64,000 nt of DNA. Source: JAHTBL01 sp038532735. GTDB taxonomy: Bacteria; Pseudomonadota; Alphaproteobacteria; Rhodobacterales; Rhodobacteraceae. How positions within the stretch are numbered: the first letter of the stretch is position 1; each line of letters starts with the position of its first letter. The notes beneath the pieces were generated by a model, which saw only the letters and a list, made by a program, of their open reading frames with translations, searched no databases and was not told the DNA's origin. The position numbers and the translations under genes are program-made. Where the stretch lies: NCBI GenBank assembly GCA_038532735.1, contig JBCBAC010000004.1, forward strand, positions 186,001 through 250,000, given 5' to 3'. Shown here one piece after another: positions 9,072 to 18,241 of this stretch.

Positions 9072-9084
9072 TGTAATCGTTACA
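9072..9084. promoter_or_regulatory. Operator-like palindrome TGTAA-TCG-TTACA
   Basis: A perfect 5-bp inverted repeat with a 3-base centre lies in the 275-base region between the divergent transporter units. Its size and symmetry are those of a dimeric repressor/activator site. It is positioned to control the minus-strand binding-protein promoter and possibly both directions. No cognate regulator gene is adjacent. The rest of the intergenic region (9008-9282) shows no gene. Confidence 0.4.
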
Positions 9085-9282
9085 GAATTTCCCTGAACCC
9101 CACACAGATCATGCACCAATTCACGCAGAGATTCGCGAAAATGCAAGTCTCTTGGGCAGTTGACCTAACAGCTGCTTGCCCGTTGAGCAGGCATATGCCC
9201 AGCGTTTAAGCCGTCTTTCTCAAAACGCTTTACACTGGCGCAGGCTTGCGGCTTTCTAGGTGGATCATTTCGGGAGAATGGC

Positions 9283-11193
9283 ATGCTCGACGGTCCTGTC
9301 GCGTCACTTGAAAACCTTCGCGTTGAGTTCCAAACGAAAGGCGGCACGGTCGTCGGGGTGGAGGATGTCTCCTTCACGATCAACGCGGGCGAGACGGTCT
9401 GCGTGGTCGGCGAAAGTGGCTCGGGCAAGTCGGTCTCATCGCTGTCTCTGATGCGGCTGGTGGAGTTTGGCGGCGGCCAGATCGCGGGCGGTGCGCTTAA
9501 GTTCAAGCGCGACGATGGCGTGATTGATTTGCGCAACGCCGATGACGGGCTGATGCGCACGATCCGCGGCAATGAGATCGGGATGATCTTTCAGGAACCG
9601 ATGACCTCTCTGAACCCGGTCTTCACGATCGGGCGGCAGCTGACCGAAGGCGTGAAGCTGCACAAGGGCGTGACGCAGAAACAGGCTGAGGAACGCGCGC
9701 TGGAGCTGCTCCGCGAAGTGCGCATTCCGGAGCCGGAGCGACGGTTGAAGCAATACCCGCACGAGCTGTCAGGCGGCATGCGCCAGCGGATTGTGATTGC
9801 CATGGCGATGGCTTGCAAACCACGACTGCTGATCTGTGACGAGCCGACAACGGCGCTCGACGTGACCATTCAGGCAGAGATCCTCGCGCTGATCGACCGG
9901 CTCAAGCGCGAAAGCGGCACGGCGGTGCTGTTTATCACCCATGACATGGCGGTGGTGGCCCAGATGGCCGACCGCGTCATCGTCATGTTCCGTGGCAACA
10001 TGGTCGAGGAAGGCCCGGTCGAGGAAATATTCGAGAACCCGAAGGAAGACTACACCAAGGCGCTTCTGGCCGCTGTTCCCAAACTGGGGGAGATGACCGG
10101 CAAGGCGAACCCCGAACCGATGAAGCTGGTAGGCCAAGACAACGACACTAGCCCCATCGTCGCAAAGGAAGACCGGGTGTTGCTGGAGGTGAAGAACCTC
10201 ACAACGCGCTTCCCCGTGAAAGGTGGTTTCTGGCGCAAGACAGTGGCGAATGTGCACGCGGTTGAGGATCTGAGCTTCGATGTGAAGTCAGGCCAGACGC
10301 TGTCGCTGGTGGGGGAATCCGGCTGCGGTAAATCCTCCGCCGGGCGGTCGATCCTGCGGCTGGTGGAGCCGCAAAGCGGCACGGTTAACCTGGATGGCAC
10401 GGATGTTCTGGCGCTCAGCACCAGCGGGCTGCGCGAGGCGCGCCGCGACATGCAGATGATCTTTCAGGACCCGTTCGCATCGCTCAATCCGCAGATGCAA
10501 TTGATGGATGCAGTGGCCGAGCCGATGGTCAATTACGGGCTTTATTCTGCGTCCGAACGGCAAGACCGCGTGGCAGCGCTCTTCGACCGGGTGGAGCTGC
10601 CCCGCAGTTTCCTCAAACGCTTCCCGCATGAAATGTCCGGCGGCCAGCGTCAGCGCGTCGCCATTGCCCGCGCGCTTGCCTTGAACCCCAAGCTCATCGT
10701 CGCGGACGAGGCCGTCTCCGCCCTCGACGTGTCGGTGCAGGCGCAGGTGCTCAACCTGCTTATGGAGCTGCAGGCAGAGCTGGGCATTTCGATGCTCTTC
10801 ATCAGCCACGATATGGCCGTGGTCGAACGTGTCAGCCACCAGACCGCCGTGATGTATCTGGGCCGCATCGTTGAGATCGGCCCGCGCCAATCGATCTTCG
10901 AGAACCCGCAGCACCCTTATACCAAGCAGTTGATGTCCGCTGTTCCGGTCGCCGATCCGCGCAAACGCAAGACCGAGCGGGATTTGAACTTCAAACCGAT
11001 CCCCTCGCCGATTTTCCCCGTCAGCCACACGCCCGAACCGAGCGTCTATGAAGAGGTCGCACCCGGCCACAAGGTTCTGGTCGGCGAGTGGGGCGGCTTT
11101 AAACGAGATGACGACGCGTTGAAGGCCGAAGCGCGCCTGCGCGAAGGCAATGACGCGCCCGAAGGTCTTAAAGGACGGCGCTTGTATGACTAA
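9283..11193 (+). CDS. Peptide ABC transporter ATPase, fused DppD-DppF type
   Basis: A single 636-residue polypeptide with two complete ABC nucleotide-binding domains. Domain 1 (about residues 5-260) has Walker A GESGSGKS, signature LSGGMRQR and Walker B LLICDEPTTALD. Domain 2 (about 300-560) has Walker A GESGCGKS, signature MSGGQRQR and Walker B LIVADEAVSALD. Each is followed by the oligopeptide-type C-terminal segment (ENPKEDYTKALLAAVP, ENPQHPYTKQLMSAVP). It energises the importer whose permeases and receptor are encoded divergently. A GGGAGA ribosome binding site precedes the ATG. Two M20 genes follow in the same orientation. Confidence 0.95.
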   Translation: MLDGPVASLENLRVEFQTKGGTVVGVEDVSFTINAGETVCVVGESGSGKSVSSLSLMRLVEFGGGQIAGGALKFKRDDGVIDLRNADDGLMRTIRGNEIGMIFQEPMTSLNPVFTIGRQLTEGVKLHKGVTQKQAEERALELLREVRIPEPERRLKQYPHELSGGMRQRIVIAMAMACKPRLLICDEPTTALDVTIQAEILALIDRLKRESGTAVLFITHDMAVVAQMADRVIVMFRGNMVEEGPVEEIFENPKEDYTKALLAAVPKLGEMTGKANPEPMKLVGQDNDTSPIVAKEDRVLLEVKNLTTRFPVKGGFWRKTVANVHAVEDLSFDVKSGQTLSLVGESGCGKSSAGRSILRLVEPQSGTVNLDGTDVLALSTSGLREARRDMQMIFQDPFASLNPQMQLMDAVAEPMVNYGLYSASERQDRVAALFDRVELPRSFLKRFPHEMSGGQRQRVAIARALALNPKLIVADEAVSALDVSVQAQVLNLLMELQAELGISMLFISHDMAVVERVSHQTAVMYLGRIVEIGPRQSIFENPQHPYTKQLMSAVPVADPRKRKTERDLNFKPIPSPIFPVSHTPEPSVYEEVAPGHKVLVGEWGGFKRDDDALKAEARLREGNDAPEGLKGRRLYD

Positions 11194-11216
11194 ACAGACG
11201 GCCTAAAATATAACTT

Positions 11217-12383
11217 ATGCAAACAGCTCTCACCGCCCGAGATCTTCTGGATCGCCTCGTCGGCTTTCCCACGGTCAGCCGCGACACCAACCTCCCGCTG
11301 ATGGATTTCGTTGAGGAATATCTCAACGACTTCGGCGTCAAGGCGCACCGCGTTTACAATGCCGAGGGTGACAAGTGTAACCTTTACGCCCATGTGGGCC
11401 CCGAGGTGGAGGGGGGCGTTGTCCTCTCCGGTCACACGGATGTTGTGCCGATTGACGGGCAGGACTGGGACACGGATCCTTTTACTGTGGTTGAGAAAGA
11501 CGGCAAGCTCTTTGGCCGCGGCACCACCGATATGAAAGGCTTTGACGCGCTGGCTCTGGCTGCCGTGCCGCTGGCGCTGGAGCGTGGGATCAAGCGGCCT
11601 TTGCAACTGGCGCTCAGCTATGACGAAGAGGTCGGCTGCATCGGCGCGCCCTTTATGATTGACGAGATGAAGACGACCCTGCCGCGCGCCTCCGCCGTCA
11701 TCGTGGGGGAGCCGACGGGGATGCAGACGGTCACCGGCCACAAAGGCACGACCGGCCTCGACGTGACGGTGCATGGGTTCGAGGTGCATTCCTCCCTTCT
11801 GCATACCGGCGTCTCGGCCATCATGGTCGCGGCGCAACTGGTCGAATGGTGTCGCCAGCAAACCGCGGCCAATATGGCGAAAGAGCCTGATCCGGTCGCC
11901 GCCATTTTTGAGCCGCCCTTTACCTCGCTCCATGTGGGGATGATGAACGGGGGCACCGCCCATAACATCACCGCTAAGACCTGCCGCTTTACTGTCGATA
12001 TCCGCGAAGTGCCCACCGAAAGCCCTGCCGAATGGGTCGACCGCTTCACGCAAGTGGCGCGTCGGATCGAAGCCGAGGCCCGCAAGATCCGCCCCGAGGC
12101 GCGCATCGACATCACCCAGTATTCTGCTAGCCCCGGTCTGCGCCCCGAAGACGATCCCGTAGCGGAGCCACTGATCCGGCAGCTTACTGGCGACAACGGC
12201 ACCCATGTTGTCAGCTACGGCACCGAGGCCGGCCAGTTTCAGGAGCGCGGCTATTCCACCGCGATCTGTGGCCCCGGCGATATCGCCATGGCCCATCAAC
12301 CCAACGAATACATCACCGTCGATCAGTTCCAGAAGGGCGAGGCGTTCATGCACCGCCTGATCGACCATCTTGTGGAGAGCTAA
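11217..12383 (+). CDS. argE: Acetylornithine deacetylase (ArgE-type M20 metallopeptidase)
   Basis: A 388-residue M20-family zinc amidohydrolase. Metal-site motifs visible are SGHTDVVPIDGQDW (first metal-binding His/Asp), GRGTTDMKGFDAL with the bridging Asp, YDEEVGCIGAP with the general-base Glu and ligand, and the C-terminal GTEAGQFQERG / CGPGDIAMAHQPNEYI. These fit the ArgE subgroup, which deacetylates N-acetylornithine in arginine synthesis. Location behind a peptide-transport ATPase leaves open a role in cleaving imported acylated amino acids instead. It is 23 bases downstream of the ATPase gene and one base before the next M20 gene. Confidence 0.85.
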   Translation: MQTALTARDLLDRLVGFPTVSRDTNLPLMDFVEEYLNDFGVKAHRVYNAEGDKCNLYAHVGPEVEGGVVLSGHTDVVPIDGQDWDTDPFTVVEKDGKLFGRGTTDMKGFDALALAAVPLALERGIKRPLQLALSYDEEVGCIGAPFMIDEMKTTLPRASAVIVGEPTGMQTVTGHKGTTGLDVTVHGFEVHSSLLHTGVSAIMVAAQLVEWCRQQTAANMAKEPDPVAAIFEPPFTSLHVGMMNGGTAHNITAKTCRFTVDIREVPTESPAEWVDRFTQVARRIEAEARKIRPEARIDITQYSASPGLRPEDDPVAEPLIRQLTGDNGTHVVSYGTEAGQFQERGYSTAICGPGDIAMAHQPNEYITVDQFQKGEAFMHRLIDHLVES

Positions 12384-12384
12384 C

Positions 12385-13548
12385 ATGCCCGTCAAAAACC
12401 GCTTTGCAGAGCTGCTACCCGAAATCACCGAATGGCGCCGGGACCTGCATGAAAACCCCGAAATTCTGTTCGAGACGCACCGCACGTCCGCCATGGTTGC
12501 TGACAAGCTGGCAGAGTTTGGCTGTGACGAAATCGTCACTGGGATCGGGCGCACAGGCGTTGTGGGTGTCATTAAGGGGAAGACCAACAATTCGGGCCGC
12601 ACGATTGGGCTGCGGGCTGATATGGACGCGCTTCCGATCCTAGAGGCGACGGGGCTCGACTATGCCTCCAAAACCCCAGGTGCCATGCATGCCTGTGGCC
12701 ATGACGGGCATACGGCAATGCTGCTGGGGGCTGCGAAATACCTTTCCGAGACGCGCAATTTCGACGGCACTTGCGTGGTGATCTTCCAGCCCGCGGAAGA
12801 AGGCGGCGGGGGCGGTAAAGAGATGTGCGATGACGGCATGATGGAGCGGTTCGGTATCCAGGAAGTCTACGGCATGCATAACTGGCCCGGCAAACCTGTG
12901 GGCAGTTTCGCCATCCGCCCGGGCGCGTTTTTCGCTGCCGCCGATCAGTTCGAGATTGAGGTCGAAGGCAAAGGCGGCCACGCCGCCAAGCCGCAGGACA
13001 CCGTGGATACGACCGTCATGGCCAGTCATATCGTGCTGGCCCTCCAGACGATTGCCAGCCGCAATGTGGACCCGGTCAAGCAATGCGTCGTGTCAGTGAC
13101 CTCGTTTGAGACCGACAGCAAGGCGCATAACGTGATCCCACAGAAAGTGACCCTGCGCGGCACAGTTCGCACGCTCGATGGCGAGGTGCAGGACCTTGCC
13201 GAAAAGCGCCTGATCGAGATTGCAGAGGCCACCGCCAAGGTCTTTGGCGGCGAAGCGCGGGTTGACTATCAGCGTGGTTATCCGGTGATGGTGAACTCGG
13301 AAGAGCAGACGGCCTTTGCCGCCGAGATTGCCGCGAAAGTGTCGGGCGATTGCGAAGAAGCCCCGCTCGTGATGGGCGGCGAAGACTTCGCCTTCATGCT
13401 TAACGAACGCCCCGGCGCTTATATTCTGGTCGGAAATGGCGACACGGCCTCCGTCCACCATCCGGAGTACAACTTCACCGACGACGCGATCCCGGCAGGC
13501 TGTTCCTGGTGGGCGGAGATCGTCGAACAGCGCATGCCCGCCGCTTGA
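12385..13548 (+). CDS. M20 family amidohydrolase (hippurate hydrolase-like)
   Basis: A 387-residue M20D-type aminoacylase/carboxypeptidase. Motifs are ADMDALPI, ACGHDGHTAMLLGAAKYL (metal ligands Cys/His), FQPAEEGGGGGKEM (catalytic and metal-binding Glu pair), YGMHNWPGKPVG and MGGEDFAFML near the end. The family hydrolyses N-acyl or N-aroyl amino acids and small peptides in the cytoplasm. The chosen ATG (MPVKNRFAEL) follows the argE stop by one base; an in-frame start five codons upstream would overlap argE. Context suggests hydrolysis of imported conjugated amino acids. Confidence 0.9.
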   Translation: MPVKNRFAELLPEITEWRRDLHENPEILFETHRTSAMVADKLAEFGCDEIVTGIGRTGVVGVIKGKTNNSGRTIGLRADMDALPILEATGLDYASKTPGAMHACGHDGHTAMLLGAAKYLSETRNFDGTCVVIFQPAEEGGGGGKEMCDDGMMERFGIQEVYGMHNWPGKPVGSFAIRPGAFFAAADQFEIEVEGKGGHAAKPQDTVDTTVMASHIVLALQTIASRNVDPVKQCVVSVTSFETDSKAHNVIPQKVTLRGTVRTLDGEVQDLAEKRLIEIAEATAKVFGGEARVDYQRGYPVMVNSEEQTAFAAEIAAKVSGDCEEAPLVMGGEDFAFMLNERPGAYILVGNGDTASVHHPEYNFTDDAIPAGCSWWAEIVEQRMPAA

Positions 13549-13586
13549 GGCTGGACGCGCGCGGGGGGAGGGGATAACCCGCCCCC

Positions 13587-14384
13587 ATGACGACCGCCAA
13601 TATCATCTGCATCAAATGGGGCACGCTGTTCGGGCCGGAATATGTGAACCGGCTCTATTCCGGCGTGCGCCGCAATATTGACGCAGATGTGCGGTTTCTA
13701 TGCATGACTGAAGACAGCGCGGGGTTTCATCCGGATATCGAGGTGCTGCCACTGGCGGTGGAGCCGTTTCAGGCCGAGATGGACCGCGCCTTGGCCGTGG
13801 CCAACCGGCAGGGTGCGATGCGCAAGGTCAGTCTTTTCAAACCCGGTCTCATTCCGGATCTGGAGGGGCCGGTGCTTGGCTTTGATCTGGATGTCGTCAT
13901 CACTGGCGATCTGACCCCGATCTGGCAGATGGCCCCCGGCAAAGTCGCCATGCGGCACGACTGGACCGAAAAGCGAAAAGGCCGCCCCACGGGCCACGGA
14001 TCCGTCTTTCGCTATGATCCGGCGGTGCATGGGTTTCTTTATGACGACCTCGCCGCCGACCCCTACAAGGTCGTGGAAGAGGCGCGCGGGTCCGAGCAAC
14101 GCTACACCTCTCACAAGGCGATGGACAAGCGCGCTTTCGCCTATATTCCAGAGCCTTACGTGGTGTCCTTCAAGTATGACTGTAACCCGTTTCCGGGCAA
14201 TTACTGGCGCGCACCTCAACTCCCCGGTGATGCCCGTGTCGTGTGCTTCCATGGGCGTCCCAAGATGACGGATGCAATAGACGGCTATACCGGATCACTG
14301 ATCCGGCGCTCAAAGCCTTGCGCGTGGTTGAAGGATCACTGGATTGACCGCACCCGCGATGATCTGGGCGCGCAATACGGCTGA
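13587..14384 (+). CDS. Small glycosyltransferase-like protein
   Basis: A 265-residue cytoplasmic protein beginning ANIICIKWGTLFGPEYVNRLY, with GPVLGFDLDVVITGDL in the middle. The DLD triad after a hydrophobic strand resembles the metal-binding DxD of GT-A fold transferases of the GT8/galactosyl type, and the order of segments fits small uncharacterised glycosyltransferases known in Rhodobacterales. Donor and acceptor are unknown. It lies 38 bases after the amidohydrolase gene, perhaps co-transcribed, and its stop codon abuts that of convergent moaA. Confidence 0.7.
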   Translation: MTTANIICIKWGTLFGPEYVNRLYSGVRRNIDADVRFLCMTEDSAGFHPDIEVLPLAVEPFQAEMDRALAVANRQGAMRKVSLFKPGLIPDLEGPVLGFDLDVVITGDLTPIWQMAPGKVAMRHDWTEKRKGRPTGHGSVFRYDPAVHGFLYDDLAADPYKVVEEARGSEQRYTSHKAMDKRAFAYIPEPYVVSFKYDCNPFPGNYWRAPQLPGDARVVCFHGRPKMTDAIDGYTGSLIRRSKPCAWLKDHWIDRTRDDLGAQYG

Positions 14385-15398
14385 TCAGCCGCCCGTATGG
14401 CTCATATGGCGGCTCATCTGGCCACCAAGCTCCTGCCGGGAATAGTCGAAATCATGCCCCTTGGGCTTCAGCGCGATGGCCGCGCGGATCGCCTCTTCCA
14501 ACGGGAAATCCGTTTCGGGATAGGCGCGCAGGGGCGCGCGCAGGTCGGATTTTCCTTCTTGACCGAGGCAGGTATAAATCTCTCCGGTGCAGGTGATCCG
14601 CACGCGGTTGCAGCTTTCGCAGAAATTATGTGTGAGCGGCGTGATGAAGCCGATCTTCTGACCGGTTTCTTCCAGCCGGATATAGCGCGCGGGCCCGCCC
14701 GTCCGCTCCGCCAGATCGGTCATGGTGAAGCGCTCACCAATCGTCTGGCGCATCTCTTTGAGCGACCAATACTGCCCCAACCGGTTCTCATTGCCGATAT
14801 CGCCCATCGGCATGACCTCGATAAAAGTCAGGTCCATGTCGCGTGACGCACACCAGTTGATGAGCGGAAACAGCTCATCCTCGTTGAAGCCCTTCAGCGC
14901 AACGGTATTGATCTTGACCATGAGCCCCGCCTTTTGTGCCGCATCAATCCCCTTGATAACCTGCGGCAGGCGGCCCCAGCGCGTGATCTCGGCAAACTTG
15001 GCCTCGTCTAACGTATCAAGCGAAATGTTGATCCGCTTCACGCCGCAGGCCGCCAGATCGTCAGCATATTTTTCAAGCTGAGAACCGTTGGTCGTCAGCG
15101 TCAGTTCTTTCAAAGCGCCGCTGCCCAGATGGCGGGACATGGCGTCGAAATAGGTCATGATCCCGCGCCGCACCAAAGGCTCCCCCCCAGTGATACGCAG
15201 TTTCTGTACGCCCAGCTTGATAAATGCCGAACAGAGCCGATCCAGCTCCTCCAGCGTCAGCAGTTCCTTTTTCGGCAGGAAGGTCATGTTCTCTGACATG
15301 CAGTAAAGGCAGCGAAAATCGCAGCGGTCAGTTACAGACACCCGCAGGTAGGAAATCGCGCGCTCAAAAGGATCAATCAGTCGCTGTGTCATGGGCAT
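14385..15398 (-). CDS. moaA: GTP 3',8-cyclase (molybdenum cofactor biosynthesis)
   Basis: Radical-SAM enzyme catalysing the first step of molybdopterin synthesis, rearrangement of GTP. The N-terminal cluster motif is CDFRCLYC (Cys26, Cys30, Cys33) in the chosen reading, and the C-terminal second 4Fe-4S motif is CESCNRVRITCTG. The protein ends in HTGG, the conserved C-terminal Gly-Gly needed for activity in this family. At 337 residues it matches MoaA. The start MPMTQRLIDPF is chosen because upstream codons would run through the divergent lipoprotein gene; MTQRL two codons in is equally possible. No other moa gene is nearby. Confidence 0.96.
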   Translation of the reverse strand: MPMTQRLIDPFERAISYLRVSVTDRCDFRCLYCMSENMTFLPKKELLTLEELDRLCSAFIKLGVQKLRITGGEPLVRRGIMTYFDAMSRHLGSGALKELTLTTNGSQLEKYADDLAACGVKRINISLDTLDEAKFAEITRWGRLPQVIKGIDAAQKAGLMVKINTVALKGFNEDELFPLINWCASRDMDLTFIEVMPMGDIGNENRLGQYWSLKEMRQTIGERFTMTDLAERTGGPARYIRLEETGQKIGFITPLTHNFCESCNRVRITCTGEIYTCLGQEGKSDLRAPLRAYPETDFPLEEAIRAAIALKPKGHDFDYSRQELGGQMSRHMSHTGG

Positions 15399-15476
15399 GA
15401 GCGTAAGCACGAAAACCAGAGGCCACAAGCCTGTCACATGGTTGCGGGCACGCAAAACCCTGTTAAGACTAAGGAT

Positions 15477-15965
15477 ATGAGCCTTATGCGACAATTTGGT
15501 TGGGTGATGCTGGCCGCCATGCTGGCCGGGTGCGCGCTTGTCCCACAAGAGCCGTCGACCGGCGAACCGCCTGTGATCGACGAAATTCCGGACGACGTTC
15601 GCGGTCCCGAACCTGCGCCGCCGCCCCCCTCGGCCCGAACGGCCGAGCAGTTTGACACAACCACCGCAGAAGAGCGCGCTGAGGTTATCCAAGCCGCTGC
15701 AGCGCCCGCGGGGGATAGATCTCTTGGCACAACCGTCGCATCTCTGGGTGACCCGGCTGATCCGGGCTTCTGGCTGAAAACGCCTTTGGTCACGACCGAA
15801 CAACCTGGCCGCGTCGAATACGCTGCCGCTGGCACCAAGGTCGCGGTCACGCTGATCCCGATTGAAGGGCCTGCAACGGGTGGCTCGCGGCTGTCCTTGC
15901 CGGCGATGCGGTTGCTTCAAGCGCCCTTGACCGGCCTACCCGAAATTACCGTTTTTGCGCGCTAA
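15477..15965 (+). CDS. Conserved small lipoprotein
   Basis: A 162-residue protein with a type II signal peptide (MSLMRQFGWVMLAAMLAGCA; lipobox LAGC), so probably anchored in the envelope. After a proline-rich spacer the C-terminal half contains a conserved-looking block, LGTTVASLGDPADPGFWL and a final segment rich in small residues (ATGGSRLSLPAMRLLQ). I have no functional assignment. An AGGAT sequence precedes the ATG. It is divergent from moaA and its stop touches the start of the acyl-CoA synthetase gene, suggesting co-transcription. Confidence 0.75.
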   Translation: MSLMRQFGWVMLAAMLAGCALVPQEPSTGEPPVIDEIPDDVRGPEPAPPPPSARTAEQFDTTTAEERAEVIQAAAAPAGDRSLGTTVASLGDPADPGFWLKTPLVTTEQPGRVEYAAAGTKVAVTLIPIEGPATGGSRLSLPAMRLLQAPLTGLPEITVFAR

Positions 15966-17567
15966 ATGAGCCGGGCGCTTGTTCCGTGGAACGGCGACTG
16001 GGATGTGGCACGCGCGGCGTTTCGGTGGAACATCCCTGAGACATTCAATATCGCAGAGCGGTGTTGCGACAGCTGGGCGCGCCACGCACCCGACCGCGTC
16101 GCACTAATCGTCCCGGACGGGCGCGACTGGACCTACGGCGCGCTGAAAGAGGCAAGCGACCGCTTCGCCAATGTCCTGCGCGCGCAGGGCATCCGCGCCG
16201 GAGACCGCGTTGCGGTTCTGCTTCCTCAAGCGCCCGAAGTGATGATCACCCATTTCGCGGCTATGAAACTTGGCGCCATCAGCCTGCCGCTTTTCACGCT
16301 TTTCGGGACCGATGCACTTGCTTACCGTTTGGCCGATAGCGGGGCGAAAGCGGTCGTCACCCATCGCGAAGGGATTGAGAAGCTGGAGGCTATCCGGGAT
16401 CAAACACCTGATCTCAAAGCCGTTTTTAGCATAGAGAGCGCCGCCGCTCCGATCCGTGCGTTCTGGTTTGACATCGAAGCCGCGTCGCCCGACCTTACGC
16501 CTGTGACCACGCAAGCCGAAGACCCGGCGATGATGATCTATACCTCCGGCACCACCGGCGATCCAAAGGGCGTGCTCCACGCGCACCGCTTTTTGCTTGG
16601 GCATTTACCGTGCGTCGAGATGCATCACGAGGGCTTGCCGCAGCCCGGTGATCTGGGGTGGACACCAGCCGACTGGGCGTGGATCGGCGGGCTGATGGAC
16701 CTCGCAATGCCGTGTCTCTATTACGGCATCCCCCAAGTCGTCACACGGATGCGGAAGTTTGATCCCGAAGCCGCGTTTGATCTGATCGGGCGCTGCAAGA
16801 TCCGCAATATGTTTCTGCCGCCGACCGCGCTGAAACTCATGCAGCAGGTCGCTGTGCCGGATGGCGTTGATATCCGCAGCATCGGATCGGGGGGCGAAAG
16901 CCTCGGCGCGGATTTGCTCGCTTGGGGGCGCGAGGTTTTGGGCGCGCCGATCAATGAGCTTTATGGGCAAACTGAATGCAATCTGGTCGTGACCTCCCGC
17001 GCGGGGGCGAGGGTGCTGCGCCCCGGTATGATGGGCAAGGCCGTGCCCGGTCACGATGTTGCGGTGATTGATGATCAGGGCGCACCTGTTCCAGATGGGC
17101 AGGAGGGTGAGATCGCGGTGCGGCGCGGGAGTGCCTCTATGTTCTTGAAATACTGGAACAAACCTGAGAAAACGGCAGAGAAATTCACAGGCGACTGGAT
17201 GCGTACTGGCGATCTGGGCAGCCGCGATAGTGACGGATATTTCCGATATGCGAGCCGCGACGATGATGTCATCACCTCTGCCGGGTACCGCATCGGCCCG
17301 ACGGAGATTGAGACCTGCCTCACATCGCATCCCGATGTCATTATGGCCGCTGTCGTGGGGGAGCCGGACCCGCTGCGCACTGAAATCGTCGTGGCCTATG
17401 TCGTGCTGCGCGATGGGGCCAAGTGGTCAGGTCTTGCGGAAACGTTAACTGACCGGGTGCGCCGGCATGTCTCCCCCCATGTCGCACCCCGGCGGATCGA
17501 GCGCCGCGAAAGCCTGCCGATGACCGCGACAGGTAAGATCATGCGCCGCGCGTTGCGGAAAGGTTAA
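15966..17567 (+). CDS. AMP-dependent acyl-CoA synthetase
   Basis: A 533-residue member of the ANL adenylate-forming superfamily, activating a carboxylic acid to acyl-AMP and then acyl-CoA. Visible motifs are A3 MIYTSGTTGDPKG, the A5-type INELYGQTEC, the A7-type MRTGDLGSRD, hinge YASRDDDVITSAGYRIGP and the catalytic lysine region PMTATGKIMRR at the end. The closest general type is a medium-chain/acetyl-CoA synthetase-like enzyme; the substrate is uncertain. It starts with the base after the lipoprotein stop. Its stop overlaps that of the convergent alkylation-repair gene. Confidence 0.9.
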   Translation: MSRALVPWNGDWDVARAAFRWNIPETFNIAERCCDSWARHAPDRVALIVPDGRDWTYGALKEASDRFANVLRAQGIRAGDRVAVLLPQAPEVMITHFAAMKLGAISLPLFTLFGTDALAYRLADSGAKAVVTHREGIEKLEAIRDQTPDLKAVFSIESAAAPIRAFWFDIEAASPDLTPVTTQAEDPAMMIYTSGTTGDPKGVLHAHRFLLGHLPCVEMHHEGLPQPGDLGWTPADWAWIGGLMDLAMPCLYYGIPQVVTRMRKFDPEAAFDLIGRCKIRNMFLPPTALKLMQQVAVPDGVDIRSIGSGGESLGADLLAWGREVLGAPINELYGQTECNLVVTSRAGARVLRPGMMGKAVPGHDVAVIDDQGAPVPDGQEGEIAVRRGSASMFLKYWNKPEKTAEKFTGDWMRTGDLGSRDSDGYFRYASRDDDVITSAGYRIGPTEIETCLTSHPDVIMAAVVGEPDPLRTEIVVAYVVLRDGAKWSGLAETLTDRVRRHVSPHVAPRRIERRESLPMTATGKIMRRALRKG

Positions 17568-18241
17568 TCGCGCAGCAGGCGTCTGGCTTCTTTTTGTAGA
17601 GAGGGGCGCATTTGCCCGCCATATTCCGCCAGAAACGCACTGGCCCGCTCGGCGTCATGCTTGGAAAGCTCTCTGATCCACCATGCGATCGCTTTCTGAA
17701 TAAACCATTCAGAATCAGTGGTATAACCTGCGGCCCAACCCAGAACGCGGTCGCGGATCGCAAGCTCCTGCGGTTTGGGAAAGTTCTGCTTGGTCCAGGG
17801 TAACGTCATCACCAAAGCCGCGCGTTTCGTCCATAGATGGTCCGAGGTGGTCCACCCCTCCAACACATCAACGCGGGAGGGGTCGGCCAGCAGGCGCTTT
17901 TGGCCCGCGATGCCAACCGCATCGGCGATGGCCCAAGCGTCAAACTGCGGTACCCAGCTCTGGATGATCTTCCAAACCTGCGCGTCATCAGGCTTGATCC
18001 GCGCTTGGGTAAAGAGCTTCGCCGCCGCGATACGCGCGTCGTGAATATCCGTGGACCAGAGGGCTTCGGCCAGATCACAGCGCGCGTCCAGACTTAACTC
18101 CGTACGCCAAGCCTTTGTTAAGGCGTCAATATCTGGATTGGAGACGCCCAGATACACACGCGGCACCTTGTGATAGGCAGCCATTTCAGCGGCTTTTTCC
18201 GGCGCGGATCCAAGGGCCGCAAGCGCGTCCTCGACATTCAT
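17564..18241 (-). CDS. DNA alkylation repair (AlkD-like) protein
   Basis: A 225-residue all-helical, HEAT-like repeat protein. It contains YHKVPRVYLGVSNPDIDAL, LWSTDIHDARIAAAKLF and WVPQFDAWAIADAV, features of the DNA alkylation repair family related to AlkD glycosylases that remove alkylated bases. The chosen ATG overlaps the glmS stop (ATGA), so translation is probably coupled. A longer upstream reading would lie inside glmS. Residues near WEQ/W-rich surfaces cannot be checked by eye, so activity is inferred from family. Confidence 0.8.
   Translation of the reverse strand: MNVEDALAALGSAPEKAAEMAAYHKVPRVYLGVSNPDIDALTKAWRTELSLDARCDLAEALWSTDIHDARIAAAKLFTQARIKPDDAQVWKIIQSWVPQFDAWAIADAVGIAGQKRLLADPSRVDVLEGWTTSDHLWTKRAALVMTLPWTKQNFPKPQELAIRDRVLGWAAGYTTDSEWFIQKAIAWWIRELSKHDAERASAFLAEYGGQMRPSLQKEARRLLRD

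Noticed and set aside
11190..12602. 470-codon minus-strand open frame opposite argE
   Set aside because: Antisense shadow of a clear M20 gene.
15399..15920. N-terminal extension of moaA by about 170 codons
   Set aside because: The extension lies opposite the lipoprotein gene, and MoaA of normal length starts at 15398.
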